A DNA stretch of 64,000 nucleotides, taken from the NCBI GenBank assembly GCA_031082425.1, contig JAVHLB010000002.1, positions 289,122 through 353,121 of the forward strand, given 5' to 3'. The notes under the pieces were generated by a model. It was not told where the DNA came from and made no database searches. It saw only the letters and a program-made list of their open reading frames with translations. The translations under genes and the position numbers were made by a program. Every line of letters starts with the position of its first letter. Position 1 is the stretch's first letter. This document shows, one piece after another, positions 36,679 to 44,527 of this stretch. Source of the DNA: Candidatus Edwardsbacteria bacterium (GTDB lineage Bacteria > Edwardsbacteria > AC1 > EtOH8).

Positions 36679-38037
36679 GTGGACAAAATGGTAAAACAAA
36701 AACATAATTTTGAACACACCAAGATCCTCCATATTCTGCTGAACCGTTGCCAGGTTCTTATATTGGTCGGCCGGTATGATCGAGCATCAAATGATCTTAA
36801 ACGGGGGTTGTTTTTATCCGAGAAGATCCAGAATAAAAAATACCAGGCGGATTATTACTTGGCGTTGAGCGATCTATATAATTCCGTCAGCAAATATGAT
36901 GAGATGTTGAATTCGGCCACGGAATCTCATTCTCTTTACGGGGAACTAGGCGACAGAAAGGGCCAAGCCATCTGTCTAAACAACATAGGCCTGGTGTACG
37001 GCAGTCAGGGCGACTATCCCAAGGCTCTGGAGTATTTCTCTCAGGCCCTTAAGATAGAGGAGGAGAATGGCAACCTGCCGGGACAGGCACCCAGCCTTAA
37101 CAATCTTGGCTTTGTCCATTATCATCGGGGCGACTACCTTAAGGCACTGGAATGTTATGAAAAAGCCCTGCTGATAGAGGAGAAGATCGGCGATCGGCAG
37201 GTTCAGGCCACCAGCCTCAACAACATCGGCCTGATTCACGGCAATCTGGGTGATTATTCCCTGGCGTTGAAGTATTTTCTTAAAGCCCTAAAGATAGAAG
37301 AAGAAATAGGCGACCGGCACTGCCAGGCTCCCAGCCTTAACAATATCGGCTCTGTGTATTATCGTAGCGGCGATTATCTTAAAGCCCTGGAGTACTTCGT
37401 CCGGTCGGTAAAGATATGGGAGGAGATAGGAAACCGGGAAGGTCAGGCACCCAGCCTGAATAACATGGGCAGTGTGTCCAGCATTCTTGAAGATTATCCC
37501 AAGGCATACGATTATTTTACCAAAGCCCTGAAGATAGAAGAGGAAATAGGAGATCGGCAGGGTCAGGCTATAAGCCTGAACCATATCGCTAATATCCATT
37601 TGAAGCAGGGGAGATACGAGGATGCCAGGTCATTCCTATCAAAGGCCGAACAGATTGCCGGGGAGGTGGGAGCCAAGAACGTTTTACGTCAATTATACCT
37701 GTATTTTGGCGAACTAGAAATGGCGCTCAAAAATCACAACCTGGCCCTGGAATATGCGGAGAAGTCGCTGCAGCTGGCCGGGCAGCTGAATTCAAAGGCC
37801 GGCAAAGCGGAAGTCCTGCTGCTTCAAGCCCGAATTGAAGGGTCAGACAAAAAATTCCGGGAAGCCATTGAAATGTTCGAAGCGATCAAGCAGCCATTGG
37901 ATACAGCCAAGGCCCGCTATTATCACGGCCAGGTCTTGGTCCGGGCCGATGAGACAAAGGCGGCCCGGGATATTTTTCTGGGGCTGGGTCTCAAAAACTG
38001 GGTTTATAGGATTGACGAGGGCGCAGCAAAACTATAA
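36679..38037 (+). CDS. Tetratricopeptide-repeat protein (TPR_12/LGN-like)
   Basis: The 452-aa protein has about nine TPRs of the 40-residue type. Most carry LNNIGxVYxxxGDYxKALEYF followed by a KIEEEIGDRQGQ-like turn. It has no signal peptide, so it is probably a cytosolic binding scaffold. In other proteins this repeat type sits before kinases, cyclases or peptidases, but no such domain follows here, so it could be a stand-alone adaptor or a remnant. The start is GTG 36679 or ATG 36688; neither has a good ribosome site. Confidence 0.85.
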   Translation: MDKMVKQKHNFEHTKILHILLNRCQVLILVGRYDRASNDLKRGLFLSEKIQNKKYQADYYLALSDLYNSVSKYDEMLNSATESHSLYGELGDRKGQAICLNNIGLVYGSQGDYPKALEYFSQALKIEEENGNLPGQAPSLNNLGFVHYHRGDYLKALECYEKALLIEEKIGDRQVQATSLNNIGLIHGNLGDYSLALKYFLKALKIEEEIGDRHCQAPSLNNIGSVYYRSGDYLKALEYFVRSVKIWEEIGNREGQAPSLNNMGSVSSILEDYPKAYDYFTKALKIEEEIGDRQGQAISLNHIANIHLKQGRYEDARSFLSKAEQIAGEVGAKNVLRQLYLYFGELEMALKNHNLALEYAEKSLQLAGQLNSKAGKAEVLLLQARIEGSDKKFREAIEMFEAIKQPLDTAKARYYHGQVLVRADETKAARDIFLGLGLKNWVYRIDEGAAKL

Positions 38038-38198
38038 CGAACCACACTTTTTCCCATTAAGCATATCTCCCCCGGTAGAAACGTTATAAAAGTTCTGTAA
38101 CTTGAGATTGGCACGCAAAATGCGAGGGATTGGTTTAAAAAACTAAAACAGAATCGCTGACCCACAATATAATCTGTTGACAACAAATACAAAAAGGA

Positions 38199-38309
38199 AG
38201 CCCCCGCTTGAGCGGGGGCTTCCGCGTATTCCGGCATTTCTGCCTTGAATTTCCTCACCATCTGCCCGCAGTTGCTGCCTATGGTATTCTCCTCCATGTT
38301 CCCTACTGA
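38199..38309 (-). pseudogene. Duplicated 3' end of the radical SAM gene
   Basis: This stretch repeats, at roughly 85% identity by eye, the last 30-odd codons and terminator hairpin of the radical SAM gene at 40440-41363. It encodes SVGNMEENTIGSNCGQMVRK, where the intact gene has SVGNMEENAIGSNCGQMVRK. The similarity stops abruptly near 38309, where an integrase fragment begins on the other strand. Confidence 0.85.
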
Positions 38310-38421
38310 TATGAGATATATACAAGCACTATTGGGTCATTCCAGCCCCATAACCACCGAAATATACACCCGCGTATCCAAGCAAAGCCTGGGTAAAATC
38401 ATCAGTCCCTGGATAGATTGA
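38308..38421 (+). pseudogene. C-terminal fragment of a tyrosine recombinase/integrase
   Basis: In one frame the bases encode DMRYIQALLGHSSPITTEIY, then TRVSKQSLGKIISPWID and a TGA stop. The LLGHSS...TTEIYTRVS pattern is the catalytic end of XerC/D-type recombinases, with the conserved His and the nucleophile Tyr in place. The catalytic Arg and the other upstream parts are missing. It is a remnant of a mobile element and cannot be active. Confidence 0.88.
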
Positions 38422-38735
38422 AATTAAGGAAAAAGTGATTGACTTTACACAATCAATGGGCTACAATTTCGCAGTTTCGTAAAGCCGACCACTGGTGGCG
38501 GATATACGCACCTTCCCCTTCAGCCAAAGACAAAAATACACGCACTTCATAAACCCAGTAGTTACCGCCAAGTGTAAGAGAAAGACTACGACATAGAAAC
38601 ATTGAAAAGTAACCCATTGTGAAAGGATAGAAAAAAGAAATATTGATAAGACCAGAAAGCCGACACACCAGCCGACCCGATTTTTTTGAATCAAATAAAA
38701 AAATGTATTTTTAAACACTTAAAAGAATTAAAAGA
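38422..38735. other. AT-rich foreign-looking stretch, no confident gene
   Basis: Composition and wording differ from the backbone. A minus-strand frame of 85 codons (38461-38718) with two hydrophobic segments is possible but has no recognisable family or clear ribosome site. The segment probably came in with the integrase remnant. Confidence 0.5.
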
Positions 38736-39965
38736 ATGAATATATTTAAAAAAACACAATTTTGGGTTAGTATTTTATTTGGCTTTCTGTTCTTGCAGTC
38801 GTGTCAAGAAAATTTGAATAAGTATGCTTCCCTTGAAAGAGAAATTGATTCATTATTTGTCCAGGGCGATCTGGTAGGATTTGCTTCTGGAATTATTGAA
38901 GAAGACAAGATGGTTTGGTCTATGACTCGAGGTATGGCTGATTTAAAGCAGGAAGTTACGGTCAATACCAATACATTGTTTGTTCTTGCTTCGCTTTCAA
39001 AAACTGTCACGGGTGCCGCATTAATGACCTTGTATGACAAAGGCAAATTTGCTTTTGACGATGATATCAATTTGTATTTACCTTTTCAGGTTAGAAATCC
39101 AAAATACCCTGACATACCAATTACTTTCAGAATGTTATTAACCCACACGTCGTCATTGTATGATAATAGTGCTTATATTTCCAGTTTGTATGCTTGTGGT
39201 GATCAAACACATATATCTTTTAAAGAGTATCTTGTGAATTGCTATACTCCGGAAGGTAGTAAATACGATTCTTTGAATTTCACAGATTTTAAACCTGGCG
39301 AAAGGTGGGAATACTGTAATTCAGGATACGTATTTATTGCCTACCTGGTTGAATGTATCTCAAAAAAACCATTTCCGGAATACTGTAGTGAAAATATATT
39401 TATCCCTCTCGAAATGAATGAATCAGGATGGTTGTTGCGAGATCTCAATCCTAAAAAAATAGCATTAAATTATATTTCTGAAGCAGAGGCCAATCAGGAT
39501 CCTGATCATCCGGGTATTGATAAAGAAACAATTGATGGAAAACGCGCTGTTTGTCATTATGCATGGCCTGGTTATTCAGATGGATGTCTCCGCACAACCA
39601 TTCCTCAGTTTGCCAATTTCATGATTATGCTCATGAACAATGGAAAATTTAAAGATAAACAAATTTTAAAACCAGAAACAGTTCAATTAATGTTAACTCC
39701 ACAAAATGTTAATGGAATGGGGTCTTCACCGCGATATAAACGATTAGATATGGGGCTAACATGGTGGCTAAGAGAAACGGAAACTGAATATTTGTTTTCG
39801 CATGGTGGTGGTGGTTCTGGAATTTCTACTTTTGCATTTTTTGATCACAATAAAAGATATGGGGCCGTTTTTTTTATAACTGGTGATTGGCATGATAAAG
39901 GATACGACCGCAGTTTTTTTGATCTTTTTAGAAAACATTTTAAAAATGTGAAGAAAAATGATTAA
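38736..39965 (+). CDS. Serine hydrolase of the beta-lactamase (class C-like) family, lipoprotein
   Basis: The 409-aa protein starts with a lipoprotein signal (MNIFKKTQFWVSILFGFLFL, then QSC). It has the SxxK motif in LASLSKTVTG, the YxN motif in WEYCNSGYVF and the KTG-equivalent in FSHGGGGSGIS. These are the three catalytic motifs of class C beta-lactamases, esterases and D-Ala-D-Ala peptidases; this group often acts as an esterase or peptidase rather than giving drug resistance. The gene is strikingly AT-rich against its surroundings and lies in the island with the integrase fragment, so horizontal acquisition is likely. Confidence 0.9.
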   Translation: MNIFKKTQFWVSILFGFLFLQSCQENLNKYASLEREIDSLFVQGDLVGFASGIIEEDKMVWSMTRGMADLKQEVTVNTNTLFVLASLSKTVTGAALMTLYDKGKFAFDDDINLYLPFQVRNPKYPDIPITFRMLLTHTSSLYDNSAYISSLYACGDQTHISFKEYLVNCYTPEGSKYDSLNFTDFKPGERWEYCNSGYVFIAYLVECISKKPFPEYCSENIFIPLEMNESGWLLRDLNPKKIALNYISEAEANQDPDHPGIDKETIDGKRAVCHYAWPGYSDGCLRTTIPQFANFMIMLMNNGKFKDKQILKPETVQLMLTPQNVNGMGSSPRYKRLDMGLTWWLRETETEYLFSHGGGGSGISTFAFFDHNKRYGAVFFITGDWHDKGYDRSFFDLFRKHFKNVKKND

Positions 39966-40429
39966 AGTATTCTTAACCTTAGTTATTTGAATTCAAACAC
40001 AAAAAACTAATATTTTATGAAAAAAGAATGCACGTAAAAACCATGAAAAATCGCTGGTGCTGACCCCGAATAACTGTAACGCAAAAACAATTAGAACAGT
40101 TGCAAGAATAATTCATATGCACAGTTGCTTATTTAATTATCACCAACAAAGAGCTGAAGTCGAAGGAATGATACTTAAACTGGATAAAGATAATGGGTTA
40201 CATGACTGGAAGACAGAACACCAGGCGGTAACAGGCGGTATATTTTATTGCCGAGCCAGTGCGGGTTTCAGTGTTTTTGCATCTAATAAACCTTTGTGTA
40301 ACTTGACAGTGAAGTGCTTCGAAATCGGCAATAAAAACATACCGCCAATCCGTTATATCTTTCCATTAGCGAAAATATGCGCTTTATAATCAATCCCTGA
40401 ATAAATACCAATACAGCTTATTCCAGTCT
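39966..40429. other. Island tail without a confident gene
   Basis: AT-rich sequence holding short inverted words such as GCGGTAACAGGCGGTAT (near 40226-40242). A 110-codon plus-strand frame at 40057-40389 has an unlikely protein composition and no family, so I do not call it. Confidence 0.45.
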
Positions 40430-40542
40430 AGCCCCCCGCCTAAGCGGGGGCTTTCTCGTATTCATGAATATCTGACTTAAATTTCCTCACCATCTGCCCG
40501 CAGTTGCTGCCTATGGCATTCTCCTCCATGTTCCCCACCGAC
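40430..40542. repeat. Intact partner of the duplicated radical SAM gene end
   Basis: Same orientation and about 85% identical to 38199-38309, including the terminator-like CCCCCGCC/AGCGGGGGC hairpin. The two copies bracket the AT-rich island as imperfect direct repeats. Confidence 0.8.
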
Positions 40543-41363
40543 CTTATGACCTCATATCCTAGCTCCAAGAACTCTCTGGCCTTCTGTTCGATAATCTGAT
40601 GCGCCATATAATTCTCGGTTATGCATCGCAGATAATTCTCATTGGCCGTAGCCGTTGGGTTTAGCGGCGTCAGCTTTATGGCAAATATTTCCGGATCGAA
40701 ATATCCGGCTATTTTCACGGCTTCCACCGGGATCCCCGGCGACAGGGCGAAATTCAGGGACGGCTGGCGGCTGCCGGGACGGTAAAACCTTCTTCCCAAG
40801 TCGGCCATTTGCGGCCAGCTCATTTTGGGATAGGGGATCAGCTGGTCCCGCATTTCCAAGTCGGTGGTGTTCATGGAGAACTGCAGCTGCATATCGGAGA
40901 ACCTCTGTGAGGCATTCAATAACGATTCGAACCACTTATCCCGCCCGGCCGGGGCCATGGTGGCGATGCAGGGCATGGCGCCGGGATGGCTGTCGGCCAG
41001 CCAATGGATAACGTCGATCACCGCATCGTTTAAAGCCGGTTCGCCCATCCGGGCGAACTGTATTTTCAGTTTCGGACATTTTTGCGGATCTAGATCACGA
41101 TTCTCCGACAATACATATTCTATCTGATCCCTGATCTCGGACAGCGACAGGTTGCCTTTGAAATTGCCCCCGGCGTCGCACATCAGACAGCCCACCGGAC
41201 AGCCCAACTGGCTGGATACCACTATCACCCATTTTTTGTCCCGTCCCCCGGCCGCCGGTTCGCATGAATCCACGAATTCCACCATTAGGGATGGATCTCC
41301 CCGCATCTCGGCCAGATAAACGCTGGCCAGCTCTTTTCTCCCGTTCTTTCCGATGATCCTCAT
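40440..41363 (-). CDS. RlmN-like radical SAM protein
   Basis: The 307-aa protein has the radical SAM cluster motif CPVGCLMC (CxxxCxxC), preceded by VVSSQLG as in RlmN/Cfr rRNA methylases. A GEP-like motif, FARMGEPALND, binds S-adenosylmethionine. Near the C-terminus, AIGSNCGQM places a Cys where RlmN has the Cys that resolves the RNA adduct. RlmN proteins also have an N-terminal helical domain, which is mostly missing here, so the substrate may differ. It overlaps the upstream flavoprotein gene by 4 bases (ATGA) and is last in the operon. Confidence 0.87.
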   Translation of the reverse strand: MRIIGKNGRKELASVYLAEMRGDPSLMVEFVDSCEPAAGGRDKKWVIVVSSQLGCPVGCLMCDAGGNFKGNLSLSEIRDQIEYVLSENRDLDPQKCPKLKIQFARMGEPALNDAVIDVIHWLADSHPGAMPCIATMAPAGRDKWFESLLNASQRFSDMQLQFSMNTTDLEMRDQLIPYPKMSWPQMADLGRRFYRPGSRQPSLNFALSPGIPVEAVKIAGYFDPEIFAIKLTPLNPTATANENYLRCITENYMAHQIIEQKAREFLELGYEVIRSVGNMEENAIGSNCGQMVRKFKSDIHEYEKAPA

Positions 41364-42241
41364 TCTTTGTTTTCCCGTATGAAGTTATAGGCCATTGTGG
41401 TTTTTTTGATGCCGTCGCCGAAGGCGATGGCCGCCTGCTTTTGCTGCGGATGAGCCAGATCGCCGGCCAGATAGATACCGGCGTTCAGACATTGCCGTGC
41501 GCTGGAGCTTAAAACCGGGACATTCCTTGTGCTGCCGATGGCAGCCAGGCAATAATCGTATCTGCGGAGGATTTTTCTCTCCCCGTTCCTCAAAAATGCT
41601 GATATGCCATTGCCGTCTTCTGTGATTTTCTCGATAAAGGTATTGTATTTTACGGACACACCCGATTCCTTGGCTTCCCGCCGCAATGAATCGAAAACCC
41701 TGTCGTTTGAACCCCTGACCGCAAGGGTGATCTCAAAACCTTTCTCCGCCAGACTGCAGGCCTGGTCGAAGGCCACCTCGCCGCCGCCGATTACCAATAT
41801 TCCTCCTTTTCGCCTTCCCCTGGGGATATCCGTCCACCGGTAAAACAGCTTTTTATCTTCCAATTCTTGTGGAGCTACGATTCTGCTTAGTTTTTTGGGC
41901 AAAAGGCCGGTGGATAATATTACCGCTTTGGACTTGTAGGTGTTGTGCTTGGCGGCAATGATGAATATCCCTTTATCATTTTTTACGGAAGAAACAGGGC
42001 CGGTAATTATATTTACGCCGCTATTCCGGGCCTGAGCGACCAGCGAACAATACAGCTCGGGCCCTGACAGACCGCCCTCACCGGCCAGGGGGAAATTTTC
42101 CACCTTTCGGGCCAGCAGCAGCCGGCTCTGCGGCTCCTCTCTCTCGATGAGCAAATGGGCCAGCCCCAAGTGCGCCGCCTGAATGACGGCGCCCAGCCCG
42201 GCCGGCCCGGCCCCGATGATGAGGAGATCGTATATTTTCAT
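41360..42241 (-). CDS. Thioredoxin-reductase-like FAD/NAD(P) oxidoreductase lacking the redox CxxC
   Basis: The 293-aa protein has an N-terminal FAD Rossmann motif (DLLIIGAGPAGLGAV), a second nucleotide motif (ILVIGGGEVAFDQA) and the C-terminal FAD motif (GIYLAGDLAHPQQKQAAIAFGDG). The CxxC of thioredoxin reductases is absent from the central domain, as in TrxR-like ferredoxin-NADP reductases. It could therefore give electrons directly to an iron-sulfur or flavodoxin partner. It overlaps the radical SAM gene by 4 bases and the isochorismatase gene by 4 bases, which suggests coupled translation. I start at ATG 42241; the longer frame reads through a palindromic repeat. Confidence 0.88.
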   Translation of the reverse strand: MKIYDLLIIGAGPAGLGAVIQAAHLGLAHLLIEREEPQSRLLLARKVENFPLAGEGGLSGPELYCSLVAQARNSGVNIITGPVSSVKNDKGIFIIAAKHNTYKSKAVILSTGLLPKKLSRIVAPQELEDKKLFYRWTDIPRGRRKGGILVIGGGEVAFDQACSLAEKGFEITLAVRGSNDRVFDSLRREAKESGVSVKYNTFIEKITEDGNGISAFLRNGERKILRRYDYCLAAIGSTRNVPVLSSSARQCLNAGIYLAGDLAHPQQKQAAIAFGDGIKKTTMAYNFIRENKE

Positions 42242-42810
42242 ATTCTCTTTGGATTCCCGCCTGCGCGGGAATGACCATGCAGCAGTTCTGATAGCCCAAC
42301 GGTTCGGCAGAAGCCGTGCTTTAAAGCCAGAAGCGCAGCCTGGTGGTATCCTTTGCCCTTGGAACAGCAGGCGTCTGTAACTATGGTCGGCCGGTAGCCC
42401 AGCATGAACCCGTGCCGTACGGTGGTATCCACGCACAGATGGGTCATCACCCCGCAGATCACCAGATGGGTGATCTTTTCTTTTTTAAGCAGGGCGTCAA
42501 GTTTGGTCCTGAAGAAAGCCGAGAAATGTTCTTTTCTTATTTTCACTGCGCCCGGGACGACATCGATCCGGTCAAAATATTCGCTTTCCCATCCCGACGG
42601 CAGATGCTCCCAGCGTTCGGCCATCAGGTTGCCGGGCTTTGTTGGCGCAGTATGGCTGGTATAGATGACCGGCCATTTATTCTTCCGGGCTGTTTCTATC
42701 AGCAGGTTGATCTTGGGCAGGATCTTTTTGCTGTCCGGCAGATAGGCCGGGGAGGTCTTATCAAAGAAGTAATTCTGACAGTCTATGACCAATAGTGCAT
42801 ATTTATTCAT
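42238..42810 (-). CDS. Isochorismatase-family cysteine hydrolase
   Basis: The 190-aa protein has the catalytic Asp in LLVIDCQNYFFD, a central Lys region (IRKEHFSAFFRTKLD) and the nucleophile Cys in VICGVMTHLCVDTTVR. The family covers isochorismatases, nicotinamidases and related amidases; the substrate is unknown. The last residues, HSRAGGNPKRI, are encoded by a family D palindrome, so the tail seems to have been replaced or extended by a repeat. The stop TGA still overlaps the next ATG. It is the first gene of a three-gene coupled operon. Confidence 0.9.
   Translation of the reverse strand: MNKYALLVIDCQNYFFDKTSPAYLPDSKKILPKINLLIETARKNKWPVIYTSHTAPTKPGNLMAERWEHLPSGWESEYFDRIDVVPGAVKIRKEHFSAFFRTKLDALLKKEKITHLVICGVMTHLCVDTTVRHGFMLGYRPTIVTDACCSKGKGYHQAALLALKHGFCRTVGLSELLHGHSRAGGNPKRI
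42253..42272. repeat. Family D palindrome inside the isochorismatase tail
   Basis: ATTCCCGC-ctgc-GCGGGAAT. Two more copies lie at 42847-42866 and 42991-43009. Confidence 0.85.
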
Positions 42811-42846
42811 AAAATCTTCCTTTATCAGACGTATTCAGCGCCTGTT

Positions 42847-42866
42847 ATTCCCGCGAAGGCGGGAAT
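42847..42866. repeat. Family D palindrome
   Basis: ATTCCCGC-gaag-GCGGGAAT, just upstream of the isochorismatase operon. Confidence 0.85.
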
Positions 42867-42886
42867 CCAAGAAGCATCCGGCCAAA

Positions 42887-42919
42887 CAAAAAAACCCAGG
42901 CCGCAGATGCGGTCTGGGT
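42887..42919 (-). terminator. Terminator of the epimerase transcript
   Basis: A 12-bp stem with one mismatch (42894-42905 with 42908-42919), followed on the minus strand by seven T. Confidence 0.85.
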
Positions 42920-42990
42920 GGCTTGAAAGCCTAGTGCATGACCGAAATTTAAATCATTTTATTCCGACGCCAATTGGCCCTTTGATCTGG

Positions 42991-43009
42991 ATTCCCGCCT
43001 TGCGGGAAT
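42991..43009. repeat. Family D palindrome
   Basis: ATTCCCGC-ctt-GCGGGAAT, 15 bases past the stop of the epimerase gene. Confidence 0.85.
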
Positions 43010-43023
43010 GACCCTCTGGTTGA

Positions 43024-43428
43024 TTAATGGCCTTCGGAAAGCTCCAGCAGAACCCCCTTGGTGGACTTGGGATGGACGAAGGCGATCTTGTGGCCGCCGG
43101 CCCCCACCCGGGGTGTCTTATCGATAAGCTGATAACCCTTGGCCGTCAGCTCCTCCAGGGCCTTTTCGATGTTATCCACCTTGAGCGCCAGGTGGTGGAT
43201 GCCCTCTCCCTTGGCCTCGATGAATTTGGCGATGTTGCCGTCCGGCACAGTGGATTCCAGCAGTTCGATGCGGCTCTCGCCCACCGGGATGAAGGCCACC
43301 TTCACCTTCTGGCTCTCCACTGTTTCGGTCCCTTCCACCGCCAGGCCTAAACCCTCGGTGTAAAGTTTCTGGGCCTCTTCGAGGCTTTTGACGGCGATGC
43401 CGATGTGATCGATCCCTTTGATATGCAT
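43024..43428 (-). CDS. mce: Methylmalonyl-CoA epimerase
   Basis: The 134-aa protein is a two-module VOC-fold epimerase. Likely metal ligands are His in IDHIGIAVKS, Glu in SRIELLES, His in GIHHLALKVDN and Glu in GVLLELSEGH. It interconverts (R)- and (S)-methylmalonyl-CoA, linking mutase to transcarboxylase. It ends the minus-strand methylmalonyl cluster (mutase, B12 subunit, MeaB, MscS, epimerase) and is followed by a strong terminator. Confidence 0.95.
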   Translation of the reverse strand: MHIKGIDHIGIAVKSLEEAQKLYTEGLGLAVEGTETVESQKVKVAFIPVGESRIELLESTVPDGNIAKFIEAKGEGIHHLALKVDNIEKALEELTAKGYQLIDKTPRVGAGGHKIAFVHPKSTKGVLLELSEGH

Positions 43429-43458
43429 GCGATGCTCCAGTTTTTAATTTTAAATATT

Positions 43459-44520
43459 TTATTTATTATTCACAAACAGGGTCTGGGTGGGATAGGCAAA
43501 CTCTATCTTCTTTTTGGCAAAGGCCTCCATGATGGCCAGGTTGATCTGCTGCTGGATATCCATATATTTCAGGTAATCTCCTCCCTCCACATAATAGACG
43601 ACCTCGAAGTTAAGGCTGAAATCCCCGTAGGAGGCAAAGTGCGCCCGGTCGAAGATGGCACAGGGAATATTTTTAATGATCCCCCCTATGATGCCCGGTA
43701 TCTCCTTCATCTTCTTGGCGCCGGTGCCGTAGGTGACCCCGATCTTGAACACCACCCGGCGATTGATCATCCTCTTGTAATTGCGCAGGCGGGAATTGGT
43801 CAGGTCGGTATTGGCAAATATCAGTTGCTCGCCGCCCAAGCTGCGGACCCTGGTGCTCTTGATGCCGATGTGCTCCACCGTGCCCTGAAATTCTCCCACT
43901 ATAATGAAATCGCCGATCTCGAAAGGCCGGTCGAAGAAGATGGAGAAATAGCTGAACAGGTCCCCCAGCACCTTCTGGGCGGCAAAAGCCAATGCCAGAC
44001 CACCGATGCCCAGCCCGGCCACCAGGGCCGAGATCTTGACCCCGAAGTTGTCCAGCAGGATGATCAGGGCCAGGCTCCAGACCACCAGCTTTAGGACTGT
44101 CAGTATCCCCCGGTAGGCCGTGTTCTGCGAAGAGTCCTCTCCTCCACGCTTCTTCCAGTAGGTTTCCACGGAATAAACCGCCAGGGACAGAATCAACTTG
44201 GCCGCTAAGTAGGTCAGAACAATGGCTCCGGCAATGTTGATGGCCTTGTGGGCCATGGGAACGACATGGAGATTCTGAATGCTCAGGTACACCGCTCCCA
44301 AGTAAAGCATGGGAATAACCTTCTTGTCTATGGCTTCAACCAGACGGTCATCAAATTGGTTGGCGGTCTTTTCAGCCAACTTCTTCATCCGGGCGATGAC
44401 GATCAGGTCGGCTATCTTGATTATTATGGCCGATCCTGCAAGGATGCCCAGACTTACCGCGTAATCCAACACCCGGTTATTTAAAAATGTTTGGCTCAGG
44501 AACTCATTCAAAATCATCAC
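43459..44520 (-). CDS. MscS-family mechanosensitive channel
   Basis: The 353-aa protein has four or five N-terminal membrane segments, then the MscS core: GLGIGGLALAFAAQKVLGDL (pore helix), FDRPFEIGDFIIVGEFQGTV and LIFANTDLTNSRLRNY (beta domain), and a cytosolic tail. Such channels release solutes on hypo-osmotic shock. It starts 7 bases after meaB on the same strand. Its presence in the middle of the methylmalonyl cluster is probably positional rather than functional. Confidence 0.93.
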   Translation of the reverse strand: MMILNEFLSQTFLNNRVLDYAVSLGILAGSAIIIKIADLIVIARMKKLAEKTANQFDDRLVEAIDKKVIPMLYLGAVYLSIQNLHVVPMAHKAINIAGAIVLTYLAAKLILSLAVYSVETYWKKRGGEDSSQNTAYRGILTVLKLVVWSLALIILLDNFGVKISALVAGLGIGGLALAFAAQKVLGDLFSYFSIFFDRPFEIGDFIIVGEFQGTVEHIGIKSTRVRSLGGEQLIFANTDLTNSRLRNYKRMINRRVVFKIGVTYGTGAKKMKEIPGIIGGIIKNIPCAIFDRAHFASYGDFSLNFEVVYYVEGGDYLKYMDIQQQINLAIMEAFAKKKIEFAYPTQTLFVNNK

Positions 44521-44527
44521 CCCGTTT

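Noticed and set aside
38461..38718. 85-codon minus-strand frame with hydrophobic segments
   Set aside because: Possible but not supportable: no clear start signal and no recognised family; kept only as part of the island description.
40220..40370. Possible integron attC-like sites (GCGGTAACAGGCGG and CCGTTA words)
   Set aside because: I could not fit full R'/R'' core sites with the expected spacing. The integrase fragment nearby is not clearly of integron type.
40057..40389. 110-codon plus-strand frame in the island tail
   Set aside because: No ribosome site, no family, and a peptide rich in Cys, Asn and Ile that looks like translated non-coding sequence.
42847..43009. CRISPR-like array from repeated palindromes
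   Set aside because: The copies are irregularly spaced, imperfect and not separated by uniform spacers.
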